The position numbers and the translations under genes are program-made. From NCBI RefSeq assembly GCF_963662255.1, contig NW_026912131.1, positions 62,001 to 126,000 of the forward strand: a DNA stretch of 64,000 bases, read 5' to 3'. Positions 32,101 through 41,784 of the stretch are shown here, in pieces (the first letter of the stretch is position 1; the number at the start of each line of letters is the position of its first letter). The notes beneath the pieces are model-generated. The model made no database searches. It was not told where the DNA came from and saw nothing but the letters and a program-made list of their open reading frames with translations. This DNA is from Cinclus cinclus (Eukaryota; Chordata; Aves; Passeriformes; Cinclidae).

Positions 32101-35100
32101 AAACTGCCCTGAAAGAAGAGGTTATTGCCCTGAAGGAAGAGGCTGCTGAATGGCAGGAAGAGGCTGAGACTCTTCATCAGGAGGTGGCATTTTTGCAGAG
32201 GAAATTGGAGAGCCTGGAGAAGGAAAAGAAGGAAGTGCTGGTGAGATTGGCAGATGCCAGAATGGGCCATTTCCTAGCTGTGATTGGACCTGGTGTTCAT
32301 AGTTCTAAGGAGCACCTTTTTCCAGTTTAACTTTGCTAATTCCAATCTTCTGAATGAGAAGGAAAAGGTGTTGTAGTCATGTCAAAGCTACATAGTGCTG
32401 AGGCTGCTGATTTTCCTCCATGCTGGAGTTCTGTGCCCTAGAAGCTTTAGTTCTCAATGCCCACACTGTATTGATATTGCATGGTTTGGGCAATTCCTCA
32501 TGTGCTAAGCCATGTTCAGATTTCTAAATATCTGGACGTGGAAGGAGGGGTGAGAAGAGCAAGTTTGCTGTTCATAGAAAGGTGTTTGGCCTTGGCCATG
32601 TGAGAGCAGCCAGTGGGGAGAGAAGAGAGGAAAGCCAAGTGCTGCTGCAGAGAAGGACGTGTGCCTGCAAGGGGAGAACTCGTCCTGAGTGGCAGCAGAG
32701 AATGACAGCCTGATCTGGCCATTGCTGCTCCAGGAGAGGACAGTGGGGCTCTGGGGATGGTGCCATGGAAACTCTACACAGAAGAGGTGGAAAACCACTG
32801 CTGTTGCCCCAGCCCCAGGGAATGACATGCTGGGGGTGTTTGTTCTTCCCTTCGAAGCTCCCTGATGGAGAGCACATCCTCCTGGCACTGCCTAAATCCT
32901 GCTTAGCGTGGGCTTGCAATCCTGGCTGCAGTTCTGGCATCTCCTTTCCAAAGGAACACTGGAGTGGAGCTGCAAGAGGTCGGGGAAGGGCAGGAAGGAA
33001 GCTGGGATGGGCTGAGCGAGCTGGGAAAGATGCAGTATCAAGGAGGGCCCAGCAAAGTTCTGCAGCATCCCGAGAGGCAGAGAGAGAGGGGCATCCTGTG
33101 CCTGCCCCTGTGGCAGGAGTCCAGATGTGGTATGAGAAGCAAAGTGAGAGAGGGAATGAGTGACCCTTTTTGTCCCTGTTTTGCAGCATGAATGGGATTT
33201 GGACCAGCAGCACATGAGACATCTCCAAAAGAAGAATGAATTCCATGCAAGTGACATTCAAGATTGCAATGAAACAACGCAGAAATTGGAAGTGGAGAAT
33301 GAAGGCATGCAGGAAGAGTTGGAACATGGGTTTTATGGGGTTTCTGCCACCGTGAATCAGAAAGGAAGAAGAGAACACATAGGGAGAGAGAATGCTCAAG
33401 TCCTGACTGCTTCACTGAGCATGAGAGAAGAAGACAAAGGGATTTTGAAGAAAGATTTAGCAATCGTGCAGAGAAGGGCACCTGACACTGGTATGGGCCA
33501 GTGTCATCTCCAGGTACGCACTGACATTGCCCTTCATTCCACTGCAACATCCCTGAATGATTGCAATGATGCTCCCCCTAAAGAATTGGGACTCTCTATC
33601 CCTGTCAGTCCAGGCCTGCTTAGGCCAAGCAGCCCGGGCTGCAGCAGGCAGCCTTGTCTGTGTGCCTGGCTCCAGACAGCGAGCATTGACTGCCAGGTTG
33701 TTTCCTGGCACGCCCTGAATGACCGAACAGCTCTGGAGCTTGCTGTTCAAATTAGCTCCAGGCCAAAAGTTGGGCATGGGGAGCTGCTTCTCCCCTGCCC
33801 ACACAAGGGCAGGCAACACATGGGGATGTGGATTTGGTGTGGGAAAGAATGGAGCAGATGAGGAGAGTGATGAAGTAAACTGAGCAGAGTCTTTTACCAA
33901 GCAGGCTGAACAGAAGCTGGAAGAGCAGAATGAGAGGAGTGCTTTATCAGAGGCAGTGCTCCAAACTCGGGCAGAGCTCAGCCGAGCCTGCCAGCAGCTT
34001 CAGCAGGTCTGGCAGAAGGTGAAAGAGCAGCAAGGGAAGGGTCAGGTAAGTGTGAGTAGGCAGGGAAGAGAGTGCAGGGCAGTGAGAAGGGCACAAAAGG
34101 AAGCTCCTGGGACTGAGCAGGCACGGGCTGCTTCAGGCATTGGGAGCACAGAGCCTGCTAAGCTCCAGAGCTCAGGCCCAAGAAGGAGGTGTTCCAGAGG
34201 AGGCAGAGCTGGCCAGAGAAGCCAAAGGAGTTAGCTGAAGGAATGGGATTTTGAGCAAACAAGTGGGAAAATCTGATCCTGAGGGCAGGTCCCCGGAAGT
34301 TGCTCTGCATTTTGTTGCCAGACCATCAAGGCACAGCTGCAAGCTGAGCTGCAGGAAGCTCGCAGTGAAATCCAGGCATCAGAAAGGAGGCACAAGGAAG
34401 AACTAGAAGGCATCAAGGAGGAAATGAATGTCCTCCTTGAGCAGAGGGAGGCTCTACAAAAGCAGGTGAGCAAAAGAGCAGTGGCACCACAGTCATGCAG
34501 GGAGGGATGTGTGGCCTTCTTGCTTTTCCATGGCAGAGCAGCAGCTGATGGGGGGATCCCTGGGGCTGCCTGGTCCTGTGCTCTCCATGGCAGCTGCTCT
34601 GAAGGGCACTCAGGGCTTTGCTGAATCTCAGCTGCTGCCCTGGACAGCTGGGCTAGTGCTCTGGGCTCTTGGCCATCAACCATCAGCCATCAGCATGGAT
34701 TCCTGCTGGCCTCTTCTTGCTAGCCTTGGTTTGGGAGGTGCTTTTTCAGGTGCCCTTGCTGGGCCACGTAGACATTGAGACAAGTTGTCCATATCCATTG
34801 TGAATCTGGTGCTGTCAGGACAGAGGGAGAAATGAATGGGAAGTTGTCCTTTACCTTTCCTCACAGCCTCTGCTCTGGCTGACAGTGACAAGCTGTGGCT
34901 GTAGCCTCTGACTGCTTTGTTCTGTTTGACTGGAGGTGGGAGAGTTGACATCCCAGCTGGCAGCCTCCCGAGAGTCCCAGGAAGCGATTGTCCAGAGAGC
35001 CCAGCAAGATGTGAGCTGGGCACAGGATCAGGCACGGCAGAAGCTGGTGGAGGTTGAAAACACCAAGAAGAGGCTGGAGGAGGCAGAACATCAGAACAAG

Positions 35101-38100
35101 GAGCTGCAAGTGCACCTGCAGAACCTGGAGAGGGAATGGAGTCAATGGGAAGAAGTGGCACAGCAAAATTCACAATTGCAGGCTTCTGTGAATGTCCTGG
35201 AGAGGGAAAAAGACAGGTAAAGGAAAGCCTTTGGGACTCTGCACTCTGCTGAATGGATTCCCCCTTTGCTATCTTTGCATGTGCCAGGGGCTCTGGCAGC
35301 ATTTCCTAAGTGGCAGATTCTGAACTCTCTGACAAGACACGTTTCATTATCTCAGTGTTGTGTCTCATTTTCTTTTCCTTGATGCCTTTAGTTAAAGCTT
35401 TTCTGAAGACAGAGGCTTTTGGGGTAGCTCTTTCCCTCTGGGGACTGTTCTGTTGTGTTGTTAGGCAAGGTGGGTATGTTAACACTGCCCAAGCTGCAGT
35501 GTAAGGAGGTGGATGCATCCACCAGCTCCACCTTGGGTCCTGTACCTTGAAGCCTTAGGGATCTGGATCAGCCTGGCATCTGCTGCCTTTGCTGGGCAGA
35601 ACCATCTTAAGGCCCTGATTGCTGACCCAGGGCCAGATTGTCCTCTCGGAGGCACCCATGAAACAAGGAGGTCTCTGTTCAGTCGCTCCTCATAAAATGC
35701 CCCCCAGTGCCTGGAGGGAGTCAAGCAGGGTCCCTGCCACCCTCCACAGTCACAGGCATTATTGACTGTGCAAAGACTGCAAGAAACAAGACCAGGGTTA
35801 GGAGGGCTCCTTGCGCTGATCAAGTCCTGCTAATCATCAGTGTCACAGGATTCTTCTTCCAAGAAGAAGACAGAGGAAGGCAGAGAACTCTTGCTTGCCT
35901 GGAGCTTTCATCATCTTCCATCACATTGTGCTCCAAGTCTCTGTAGCCACCTCTGCATTCAGCCTTTGTTTCTCCGGCTGAAAGTAAGACGGATGCTGGT
36001 AAATCTTAGGGAAGTTGCCAGAGATCCCCTGCCTGTAGGGTGCTGCTCCTCCTGCCTGGACATTGAAGATGGGGGAAGGAAATGTCTCTTCCATGTTGAC
36101 CAACCTTCCCCCTCTTGGAGCCTGCTTAGTCAGAAGAAACGCATTCCTCTCCCCTGATGTCTTCATTGCAAGATTTCGTTAGGTTTGTATTCACATTTCC
36201 AACTCAGAAAGAAGGTGGGGCAGGTTAGCAGGAACTCCCCATTCTTGCAGGAACAAAAGCAGAGTGGGCACATGTGGGGCTGATTCAGCAGTAAGAACAA
36301 GGAGCCAAATTGTTTCGACAAAGTTCATCAGACAGAGCAGTTTTTCCCTGAGGTGGTGCAAGTTCTAAGAGATTTTATAAAATGTGATACCATGTAGTAA
36401 TGTGTTGCATGATTTACTTCTAGGCTGATTCTGTCTCTGGAGGAAAAGAACTTGTGCCTCAAGTCACTGGAAGAAAACAACCTGGAACTGAAAAATCAGG
36501 TGTCTCAGTTTCATTCTGCTCTTCAGGAGACTGAGCAGCTCCGCTCTGAGCATAGAAGAGAACTGCAGGAGCTCAACACCCAGGTAAGCTGTGCACTGGC
36601 ATCCTCTTCTCCCTGGACACACAGCAACACCTTTGGCATGGAGGCCCCAACCTCTTTCCCCTCCCAGCAGCATCCACTGCTGCCATGTTCGTGCTGCTGC
36701 ACCCTGAAGCCAAGGCTGGATCTGGTCTGTGCTGCAGATATTTTTCCCCATTCTCTCCTGGGTTCCAGCAGGAAATCTGGGATCAGAAGCAGCTGCAGAC
36801 TCCTTTTGAGCTTCTCTGTCCCTGTGTTAGCAGTGTTGTCCCAGATGGAGTTGGTGCCTGTGCTGGGCACTGAGCAATGTGGGGACACAGAGGTGGCTAT
36901 GGCAGGCTGGGCAGGGCACTTGCACTGCAGCCAGTTCAGGTGGTGTTCAGAGCTGCAGCTTCAAGGGTGTCCACTGCCTTCCTTCCCCAGTTTGTGTCCA
37001 TTGGAATTCTTGGTTGTGCACCTTCTGTTTCCTGCGTGTTTTTTTGCCTGAAATCCTTCTCTTTAGTTGCTCTCCCTACTGCTGCCTCTGCTGCCTCAGG
37101 AGCAGCCCTGTCCCTGAGGCTCTGTGCATCCATCTTCCAGATCCAGGCCCTGCAGGACACAGTGCTGGAGATGGAGGCTGCACAGGCAACTCGAGAGAAG
37201 CAGCTGCTGCAGGAGCTGAAGGAGTCCCGGGCAGGAGAGCAGTGCTTGAAGACCTCTGTGCATATGCTGCAGACTGAAGTGTCCCAGCTGCGTGTGAGGC
37301 TGCAGAGGTGTGATGACAAAGCTCTTGCCTTGGTCAGACAGTGTGAGACCTCTGAGCTGGAGCTGAGGAAGGCAGAGGCTCAGATGAACAAACTCAGAGC
37401 CCACAACCAGGAGCTGCAGATGAAGTTGGAGAAAAATGAGCGAGGTACAGCTTCTGCTCTCCCACCCATTGTCCCATGCTATCTTGCCAGTGAGGATCAC
37501 TGATGTCACAAAGAGGAAAAGGGCCCAAAGATGGCAGAAGGGAGAAAACATCCTGTGAGCAATTTATCCATTGTAGTGCCAGTGAAAGCTTTTTCTCAAG
37601 AAAGATGCCGTGGCTGGCAGTGCCATCTGCCTGTGCTATGGCTGACCCCATGCACAGCTGGTGCCTTTTAGGTGCCACGTCTGCGCTAAGGAGCTGTAGC
37701 TGGATGCCTCAGCTTGATTCCCCCAAAACCCAGGCCCTGCCAGAGCCTCCAGGCTCTTGATCTCTCTGGAGCAGACCTGCACAGGCATCCCTGCTCCTTT
37801 GTCTCTCTTGGATTGCTCACCCTGCACAAGCCCAGGAGCAAACACACTTTTGTATTCCTCAGAATCGTGCCCCTTTCATTCCTGCGTTTCTCTCTGTCTG
37901 CAAGTTTCCTTCATTTCTGTCAGCTCTGGATCATTTGTGAGCTTAGGGTGTGGCAAACACAGGCAGGCAGAGAAGACACTGCTGATAGTGACTGCAGGAT
38001 GCACATCTGTTTGCCTTTGCTTTGCTTTTCCCCTTCCCCTTGTCTCCTGCAGATTGGTGGAATGGGGAAATCAAGCATGCCTCTCGAGAAATTGCCCTGC

Positions 38101-41100
38101 AGAAAGAGGCTGCTGAATGGCAGGAAGAGGCTGAGACTCTTCATCAGGAGGTGGCATTTTTGCAGAGGAAATTGGAGAGCCTGGAGAAGGAAAAGAAGGA
38201 AGTGCTGGTGAGATTGGCAGATGCCAGAATGGGCCATTTCCTAGCTGTGATTGGACCTGGTGTTCATAGTTCTAAGGAGCACCTTTTTCCAGTTTAACTT
38301 TGCTAATTCCAATCTTCTGAATGAGAAGGAAAAGGTGTTGTAGTCATGTCAAAGCTACATAGTGCTGAGGCTGCTGATTTTCCTCCATGCTGGAGTTCTG
38401 TGCCCTAGAAGCTTTAGTTCTCAATGCCCACACTGTATTGATATTGCATGGTTTGGGCAATTCCTCATGTGCTAAGCCATGTTCAGATTTCTAAATATCT
38501 GGACGTGGAAGGAGGGGTGAGAAGAGCAAGTTTGCTGTTCATAGAAAGGTGTTTGGCCTTGGCCCTGTGAGAGCAGCCAGTGGGGAGAGAAGAGAGGAAA
38601 GCCAAGTGCTGCTGCAGAGAAGGACGTGTGCCTGCAAGGGGAGAACTCGTCCTGAGTGGCAGCGGAGAATGACCTGGCCTGATCTGGCCATTGCTGCTCC
38701 AGGAGAGGACAGTGGGGCTCTGGGGATGGTGCCATGGAAAATCTCTACACAGAAGAGGTGGAGAACCACTGCTGTTGCCCCAGCCCCAGGGAATGACATG
38801 CTGGGGGTGTTTGCTCTTCCCTTCGAAGCTCCCTGATGGAGAGCACATCCTCCTGGCACTGCCTAAATCCTGCTTAGCGTGGGCTTGCAATCCTGGCTGC
38901 AGTTCTGGCATCTCCTTTCCAAAGGAACACTGGAGTGGAGCTGCAAGAGGTCAGGGAAGGGCAGGAAGGAAGCTGGGATGGGCTGAGCGAGCTGGGAAAG
39001 ATGCAGTATCAAGGAGGGCCCAGCAAAGGTCTGCAGCATCCCGAGAGGCAGAGAGAGAGGGGCATCCTGTGCCTGCCCCTGTGGCAGGAGTCCAGATGTG
39101 GTATGAGAAGCAAAGTGAGAGAGGGAATGAGTGACCCTTTTTGTCCCTGTTTTGCAGCATGAATGGGATTTGGACCAGCAGCACATGAGATATCTGGCAA
39201 AGAAGAATGAAATGCCTGTAGCTGAGATGAGAAATCAAATGGAAAAGAGTCAACAATTAGATGTGGAGGGGGAAAGCATGCAGGAGGAGTTGGAGCATGG
39301 GTCTGCTGCTTTGAAGAAATGGATCGAGGAAGCTCAAGTCCTGAGGGCTGCACTTAGCAAGAGTGAAATGGCCAAAGGGACTTTGAAGAAACATTTGGAC
39401 ATCCTGAAGGGAAAATCTTGTATTCTGGTACGCTCTGGCATTGCCCTTCAGTGCACTGCAACATCCCTGAATGATTGCAATGATGCTCCCCCTAAAGAAT
39501 TGGGACTCTCTATCCCTGTCAGTCCAGGCCTGCTTTGGCCAAGCAGCCCGGGCTGCAGCAGGCAGCCTTGTCTGTGTGCCTGGCTCCAGACAGCGAGCAT
39601 TGACTGCCAGGTTGTTTCCTGGCACGCCCTGAATGACTGAACAGCTCTGGAGCTTGCTGTTCAAATTAGCTCCAGGCCAAAAGTTGGGCATGGGGAGCTG
39701 CTTCTCCCCTGCCCACGCAAGGGCAGGCAACACATGGGGATTTGGATTTGGTGTGGGAAAGAATGGAGCAGATGAGGAGAGTGATGAAGTAGACTGAGCA
39801 GAGTCTTGTACCCTGGAGGCTGGACAGCAGCTGCACTGCTGGTGCCTTGAGGATGCTTCCTGTGATGGAGATTTCTGAATTACAGCTTGTGTGGTGTTTG
39901 AAATAAGGGAATCTTCTCCTCTCTGTATCCCCAGCCGGGTTTTGAAGGAGAAGTGGTGCAGCTGTTCTGTATGTCAGACACCAGCCTAGAATGTTTGCAA
40001 CACGTTTCATCATCAGAAACTGAGAGGAAAGAGTGGCCTGGATTGAGCACTGAGCCCAGGAGAACTGGCGAGCAGGTAAAATGGTCTTTTGCTGCCTCTG
40101 CAAAGCCTCTGGCTCCTCTGCAATACTAGCCCACGGTGTCAGGAAAGCGGAGTTGGAGGAGTTTCAAGGCCTCAGCAGTGCTTGAAGTCTCCTTCTCCCC
40201 CTGGCCTTGGTTGCCCACATTGTGCTCTGCTCCCATGTGGAATGCTCTGAACTTTGGGAGAGTTTGCTCCCTGAGCCTGGGCTGGCTGTGCAGGAACTTG
40301 CTGTTCAAATCAGCTCCAGGCCCAAAGCTGGGCATGGGGAGCTGCTTGTCCTTTGTCCAGGCAAGGGTAGGCACCATGTGGGGTTTTGGATTCTGCGTGC
40401 AAAGGAATGGAGCAGGTGAGCAGAGTGATGAACTAAACTGAGCAGAGTTTTGTACCTAGCAGGCTGAACAGCAGCTGCACTGCTGGTGCTTCGAGGATGT
40501 TTCCCAACACCGAGATTTCTGATTACAGCTTTTGTGGTGTTTGAAATAAGGCAATCATCTCCTCTCTGAATACCCATCAGGCTGCTGGAGCAGAAGGGAA
40601 GCAGCTGTCCGAGCACTCCAGGAATGGCATGGAAAGTGTGTGGCATGTGGTTGCAACATCAGCAGAAGACAAGCCAGAGAAGCGTGAAGCAACCCCTGAC
40701 CCCAGGAGGACTGTGGAGGTAAAATGGGCTTTCACTGCCTGTGCAGAGCCTCAGGCTCCTCTGAAACACGGCACATTAGCCCAGGCAGCGCTCTGGAGTC
40801 CTCTGCTTGTTTGCTTGCCTCTCCCTGTCCCTGCTGTGGGCACAGCCTTTTGTTTGCTCTGTCTGTTGTGGCAGCCCATGGCTTTCACAAAGGCACCTTC
40901 ACTCCACTGCCTCCCTCCCTGGCGCCGTGTCCCCGGACACACACTGGACACTCTTGCACAGCTGCCAGTGAGAGCTTTTTGCCCTCAGTGTTGTCTGGTG
41001 CAGTTCAGGGTGTCTGAGCAGAGATGTCCTTGCCTTGATGTCCATAGGTCCTTTGGCTTCATGTTTGCTGGCAGGTTTCTGTGACCCTCTCTCTCATCCA

Positions 41101-41264
41101 ATGTGCAGGTGGCACCTGAAGGGAGAAGAACTAGAACTTTTAGGAGAGAATTGCCCTCAGATTACTTTACATTACCTGTCCTCAAGTCTGCCCAGGAAAA
41201 TACATCGGCTTGTGAAGGAGAAGAGTCCTCCAGGAGCTCAGGGCAGCAGCAGCCCTCCTGCTGA
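25930..41264 (+). CDS. CEP250/C-Nap1-like coiled-coil protein gene with internal duplication
   Basis: Twenty-one exons (25,930-26,162; 26,625-26,766; 26,834-26,950; 27,563-27,733; 28,348-28,482; 28,759-28,902; 29,373-29,653; 30,500-30,659; 31,216-31,456; 32,065-32,240; 33,187-33,513; 33,905-34,045; 34,322-34,465; 34,936-35,216; 36,424-36,583; 37,141-37,444; 38,053-38,207; 39,158-39,427; 39,935-40,075; 40,581-40,718; 41,109-41,264) join with matching phases into 1,338 codons plus TGA. The protein is mostly Glu/Gln/Leu heptad coiled coil, ending in a non-coiled Ser/Arg-rich tail. From memory, the order of segments from LQTRAELSRACQQLQQ onward runs collinear with human CEP250, which tethers centrioles at the centrosome; rootletin is the alternative. 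No start-codon exon was found. Exons 28,348-33,513 and 33,905-39,427 are tandem copies. Confidence 0.7.
26625..26766 (+). CDS. Coiled-coil gene exon 2
   Basis: CTCTGCAG/TGACTTTG to ATTGAG/GTTGGT, phase 2 to 0. Encodes S-DFANMDKSRETVQQCIGIL... Confidence 0.65.
26834..26950 (+). CDS. Coiled-coil gene exon 3, weak donor
   Basis: TATTGGAG/GACTTG, phase 0; encodes DLAALWGEDPSVHSEMEVKM... The only phase-0 donor is GATGAT/GTTACT, which is far from consensus. The exon may be skipped; skipping keeps the frame. Confidence 0.45.
27285..27365 (+). mobile_element. CR1-like 3' terminus in intron
   Basis: ggttggactcaatgcttggg...tttgccaacaaaaatgattccatgagactgtgattc is the typical CR1 3' end with the ATTC-type terminal repeat. 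Confidence 0.6.
27563..27733 (+). CDS. Coiled-coil gene exon 4
   Basis: CTTCCTCAG/GCAAGT to CGAGAG/GTAATG, 57 codons, phase 0. Strong coiled coil: ASERERHHAEMLQQWHKEKA... Confidence 0.75.
28348..28482 (+). CDS. Coiled-coil gene exon 5 (duplicated block 1 begins inside)
   Basis: TGTGCAG/GCGCTG to GGTCAG/GTAAGT, 45 codons, phase 0. ALLEEHNERSALSEAVLQTR... Counterpart: exon 12 at 33,905. Confidence 0.75.
28759..28902 (+). CDS. Coiled-coil gene exon 6
   Basis: TTGCCAG/ACCATC to AAGCAG/GTGAGC, 48 codons, phase 0. TIKAQLQAELQEARSEIQAS... Identical to 34,322-34,465. Confidence 0.75.
29373..29653 (+). CDS. Coiled-coil gene exon 7
   Basis: GACTGGAG/GTGGGA to AAGACAG/GTAAAG, phase 0 to 2. VGELTSQLAASRESQEAIVQ... 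Two base changes from 34,936-35,216. Confidence 0.75.
30500..30659 (+). CDS. Coiled-coil gene exon 8
   Basis: TCCTTCTAG/GCTGAA to ACCCAG/GTAAGC, phase 2 to 0. LNLSLEEKNLCLNSLEENNL... Differs from its duplicate at 17 of 160 bases, with 13 amino-acid changes. Confidence 0.75.
31216..31456 (+). CDS. Coiled-coil gene exon 9, shortened form
   Basis: CTTGCAG/ACCTGG to GAGCAAG/GTACAG, phase 0 to 1. TWAMLEAVMEKAARQEAQEK... It is 63 nt (21 codons) shorter than its duplicate at 37,141-37,444. Confidence 0.7.
32065..32240 (+). CDS. Coiled-coil gene exon 10
   Basis: TTCTGCTGCAG/CGATAT to GTGCTG/GTGAGA, phase 1 to 0. Its first third diverges from 38,053-38,207 and has a 21-nt in-frame excess; the rest is identical (EAAEWQEEAETLHQEVAFLQ). 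Confidence 0.75.
33187..33513 (+). CDS. Coiled-coil gene exon 11
   Basis: TTTTGCAG/CATGAA to CTCCAG/GTACGC, 109 codons, phase 0. HEWDLDQQHMRHLQKKNEFH... Strongly diverged from its duplicate after the first ten codons. Confidence 0.65.
33905..34045 (+). CDS. Coiled-coil gene exon 12, chimeric at the duplication joint
   Basis: CCAAGCAG/GCTGAA to GGTCAG/GTAAGT, 47 codons, phase 0. Begins AEQKLEEQ, from a GCTGAACAG exon type also seen in relic form at 40,462, then continues NERSALSEAVLQ... as in exon 5. Confidence 0.7.
34322..34465 (+). CDS. Coiled-coil gene exon 13
   Basis: Exact duplicate of exon 6, phase 0. Confidence 0.75.
34936..35216 (+). CDS. Coiled-coil gene exon 14
   Basis: Duplicate of exon 7 with two amino-acid changes (G to E, R to H), phase 0 to 2. 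Confidence 0.75.
36424..36583 (+). CDS. Coiled-coil gene exon 15
   Basis: ACTTCTAG/GCTGAT to ACCCAG/GTAAGC, phase 2 to 0. LILSLEEKNLCLKSLEENNL... Confidence 0.75.
37141..37444 (+). CDS. Coiled-coil gene exon 16, long form
   Basis: CATCTTCCAG/ATCCAG to GAGCGAG/GTACAG, phase 0 to 1. IQALQDTVLEMEAAQATREK then a 21-codon stretch absent from exon 9. Confidence 0.75.
38053..38207 (+). CDS. Coiled-coil gene exon 17
   Basis: TCTCCTGCAG/ATTGGT to GTGCTG/GTGAGA, phase 1 to 0. DWWNGEIKHASREIALQKEA... Confidence 0.7.
39158..39427 (+). CDS. Coiled-coil gene exon 18
   Basis: TTTTGCAG/CATGAA to ATTCTG/GTACGC, 90 codons, phase 0. HEWDLDQQHMRYLAKKNEMP...; a better coiled coil than exon 11. Confidence 0.7.
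39935..40075 (+). CDS. Coiled-coil gene exon 19, tail module 1
   Basis: TATCCCCAG/CCGGGT to GAGCAG/GTAAAA, 47 codons, phase 0. PGFEGEVVQLFCMSDTSLEC... not coiled coil. Related to exon 20 by duplication of exon and flanks. Confidence 0.6.
40581..40718 (+). CDS. Coiled-coil gene exon 20, tail module 2
   Basis: CCCATCAG/GCTGCT to GTGGAG/GTAAAA, 46 codons, phase 0. AAGAEGKQLSEHSRNGMESV...; ends DPRRTVE, compare EPRRTGEQ in exon 19. Confidence 0.6.
41109..41264 (+). CDS. Coiled-coil gene terminal exon
   Basis: ATGTGCAG/GTGGCA, 51 codons and TGA at 41,262-41,264, phase 0. VAPEGRRTRTFRRELPSDYF... ending GQQQPSC. Ser/Glu/Gln-rich tail. Its 3' part is duplicated at 23,062. Confidence 0.65.
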   Translation: MAPEGRRTRTFRRELPSDYFTLPVLKSAQENTSACEGEESSRSSGQQQPSC

Positions 41265-41732
41265 TGGAGAAAGCCTGTGGAGAAAGGGGTCGGGGCCCAA
41301 ATGTGTGCCTTGGAAATCCCAGTTGGGTTCCTAAATGCCGTGGGAACTCTCTCTAATCGAGCTGTGGTAGCTTATGATGATGACAATTTTAAACTCAAAG
41401 ATCTTTATCACAATTCATTACTACCCAATACAGGGAGCTATAACTTCTGATACAGTGCATTCAATTTGAAGCAACACTGAAGCAATTCTATCCAAGCCAG
41501 CAAAACCAATTCTTAACCAAAGATTGATGCTACTCACCCAAACCTATGACCATGGGCAAACATTTCCCTCAGCTTCAAGGAGTGTCCTTGAGGGGCATCC
41601 TCACTCCAGGGAGGAACCTGCAGAAGAAAGACACGTGACATGGAACAATTTGGTCAAGGCGGCAGAAGCCTGCCATGTGTGGAGCTTTTTTATTTGTCAT
41701 TAGGAAACTGCAACCTGTTTCTTTTTTCTGAG
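41265..41732 (+). other. 3' untranslated region and flank of the coiled-coil gene
   Basis: Identity with the orphan copy ends at 41,370. No AATAAA is obvious nearby. Nothing else recognised. Confidence 0.4.
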
Positions 41733-41784
41733 AGTCACAGAATCTCACGCTGGGTGAGGCTGGAGGCATCTCTGGAGGTCGCCT
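41733..41784 (-). mobile_element. CR1-like 3' end, minus orientation
   Basis: gagagtcacagaatctcacg followed by gaggctggaggcatctctgg and aggtcgcc resembles a reversed CR1 3' terminus; cut by the next element. Confidence 0.5.

Larger units (their letters stand above)
28352..33915 (+). repeat. Internal tandem duplication, unit 1 (5.56 kb)
   Basis: Matches 33,916-39,830. Offset 5,563 up to about 30,060. Junctions lie inside exon 5/exon 12 at CTGGAAGAGCA. Confidence 0.9.
33916..39830 (+). repeat. Internal tandem duplication, unit 2 (5.9 kb)
   Basis: Second unit; about 360 bp longer because 35,627-36,423 differs from 30,064-30,499. Near-identity returns in introns after that. Confidence 0.9.
39640..40760 (+). 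repeat. Exon-module duplication in the gene's 3' part
   Basis: 39,640-40,130 matches 40,290-40,760: gagctgcttntcc, gaatggagcaga/ggtga, gctgnacagcagctgcactgctgg, the exon, gtaaaatgg and cctctggctcctctg recur in order at about 630-bp spacing. The leading part also matches 33,720-33,915. Confidence 0.75.
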
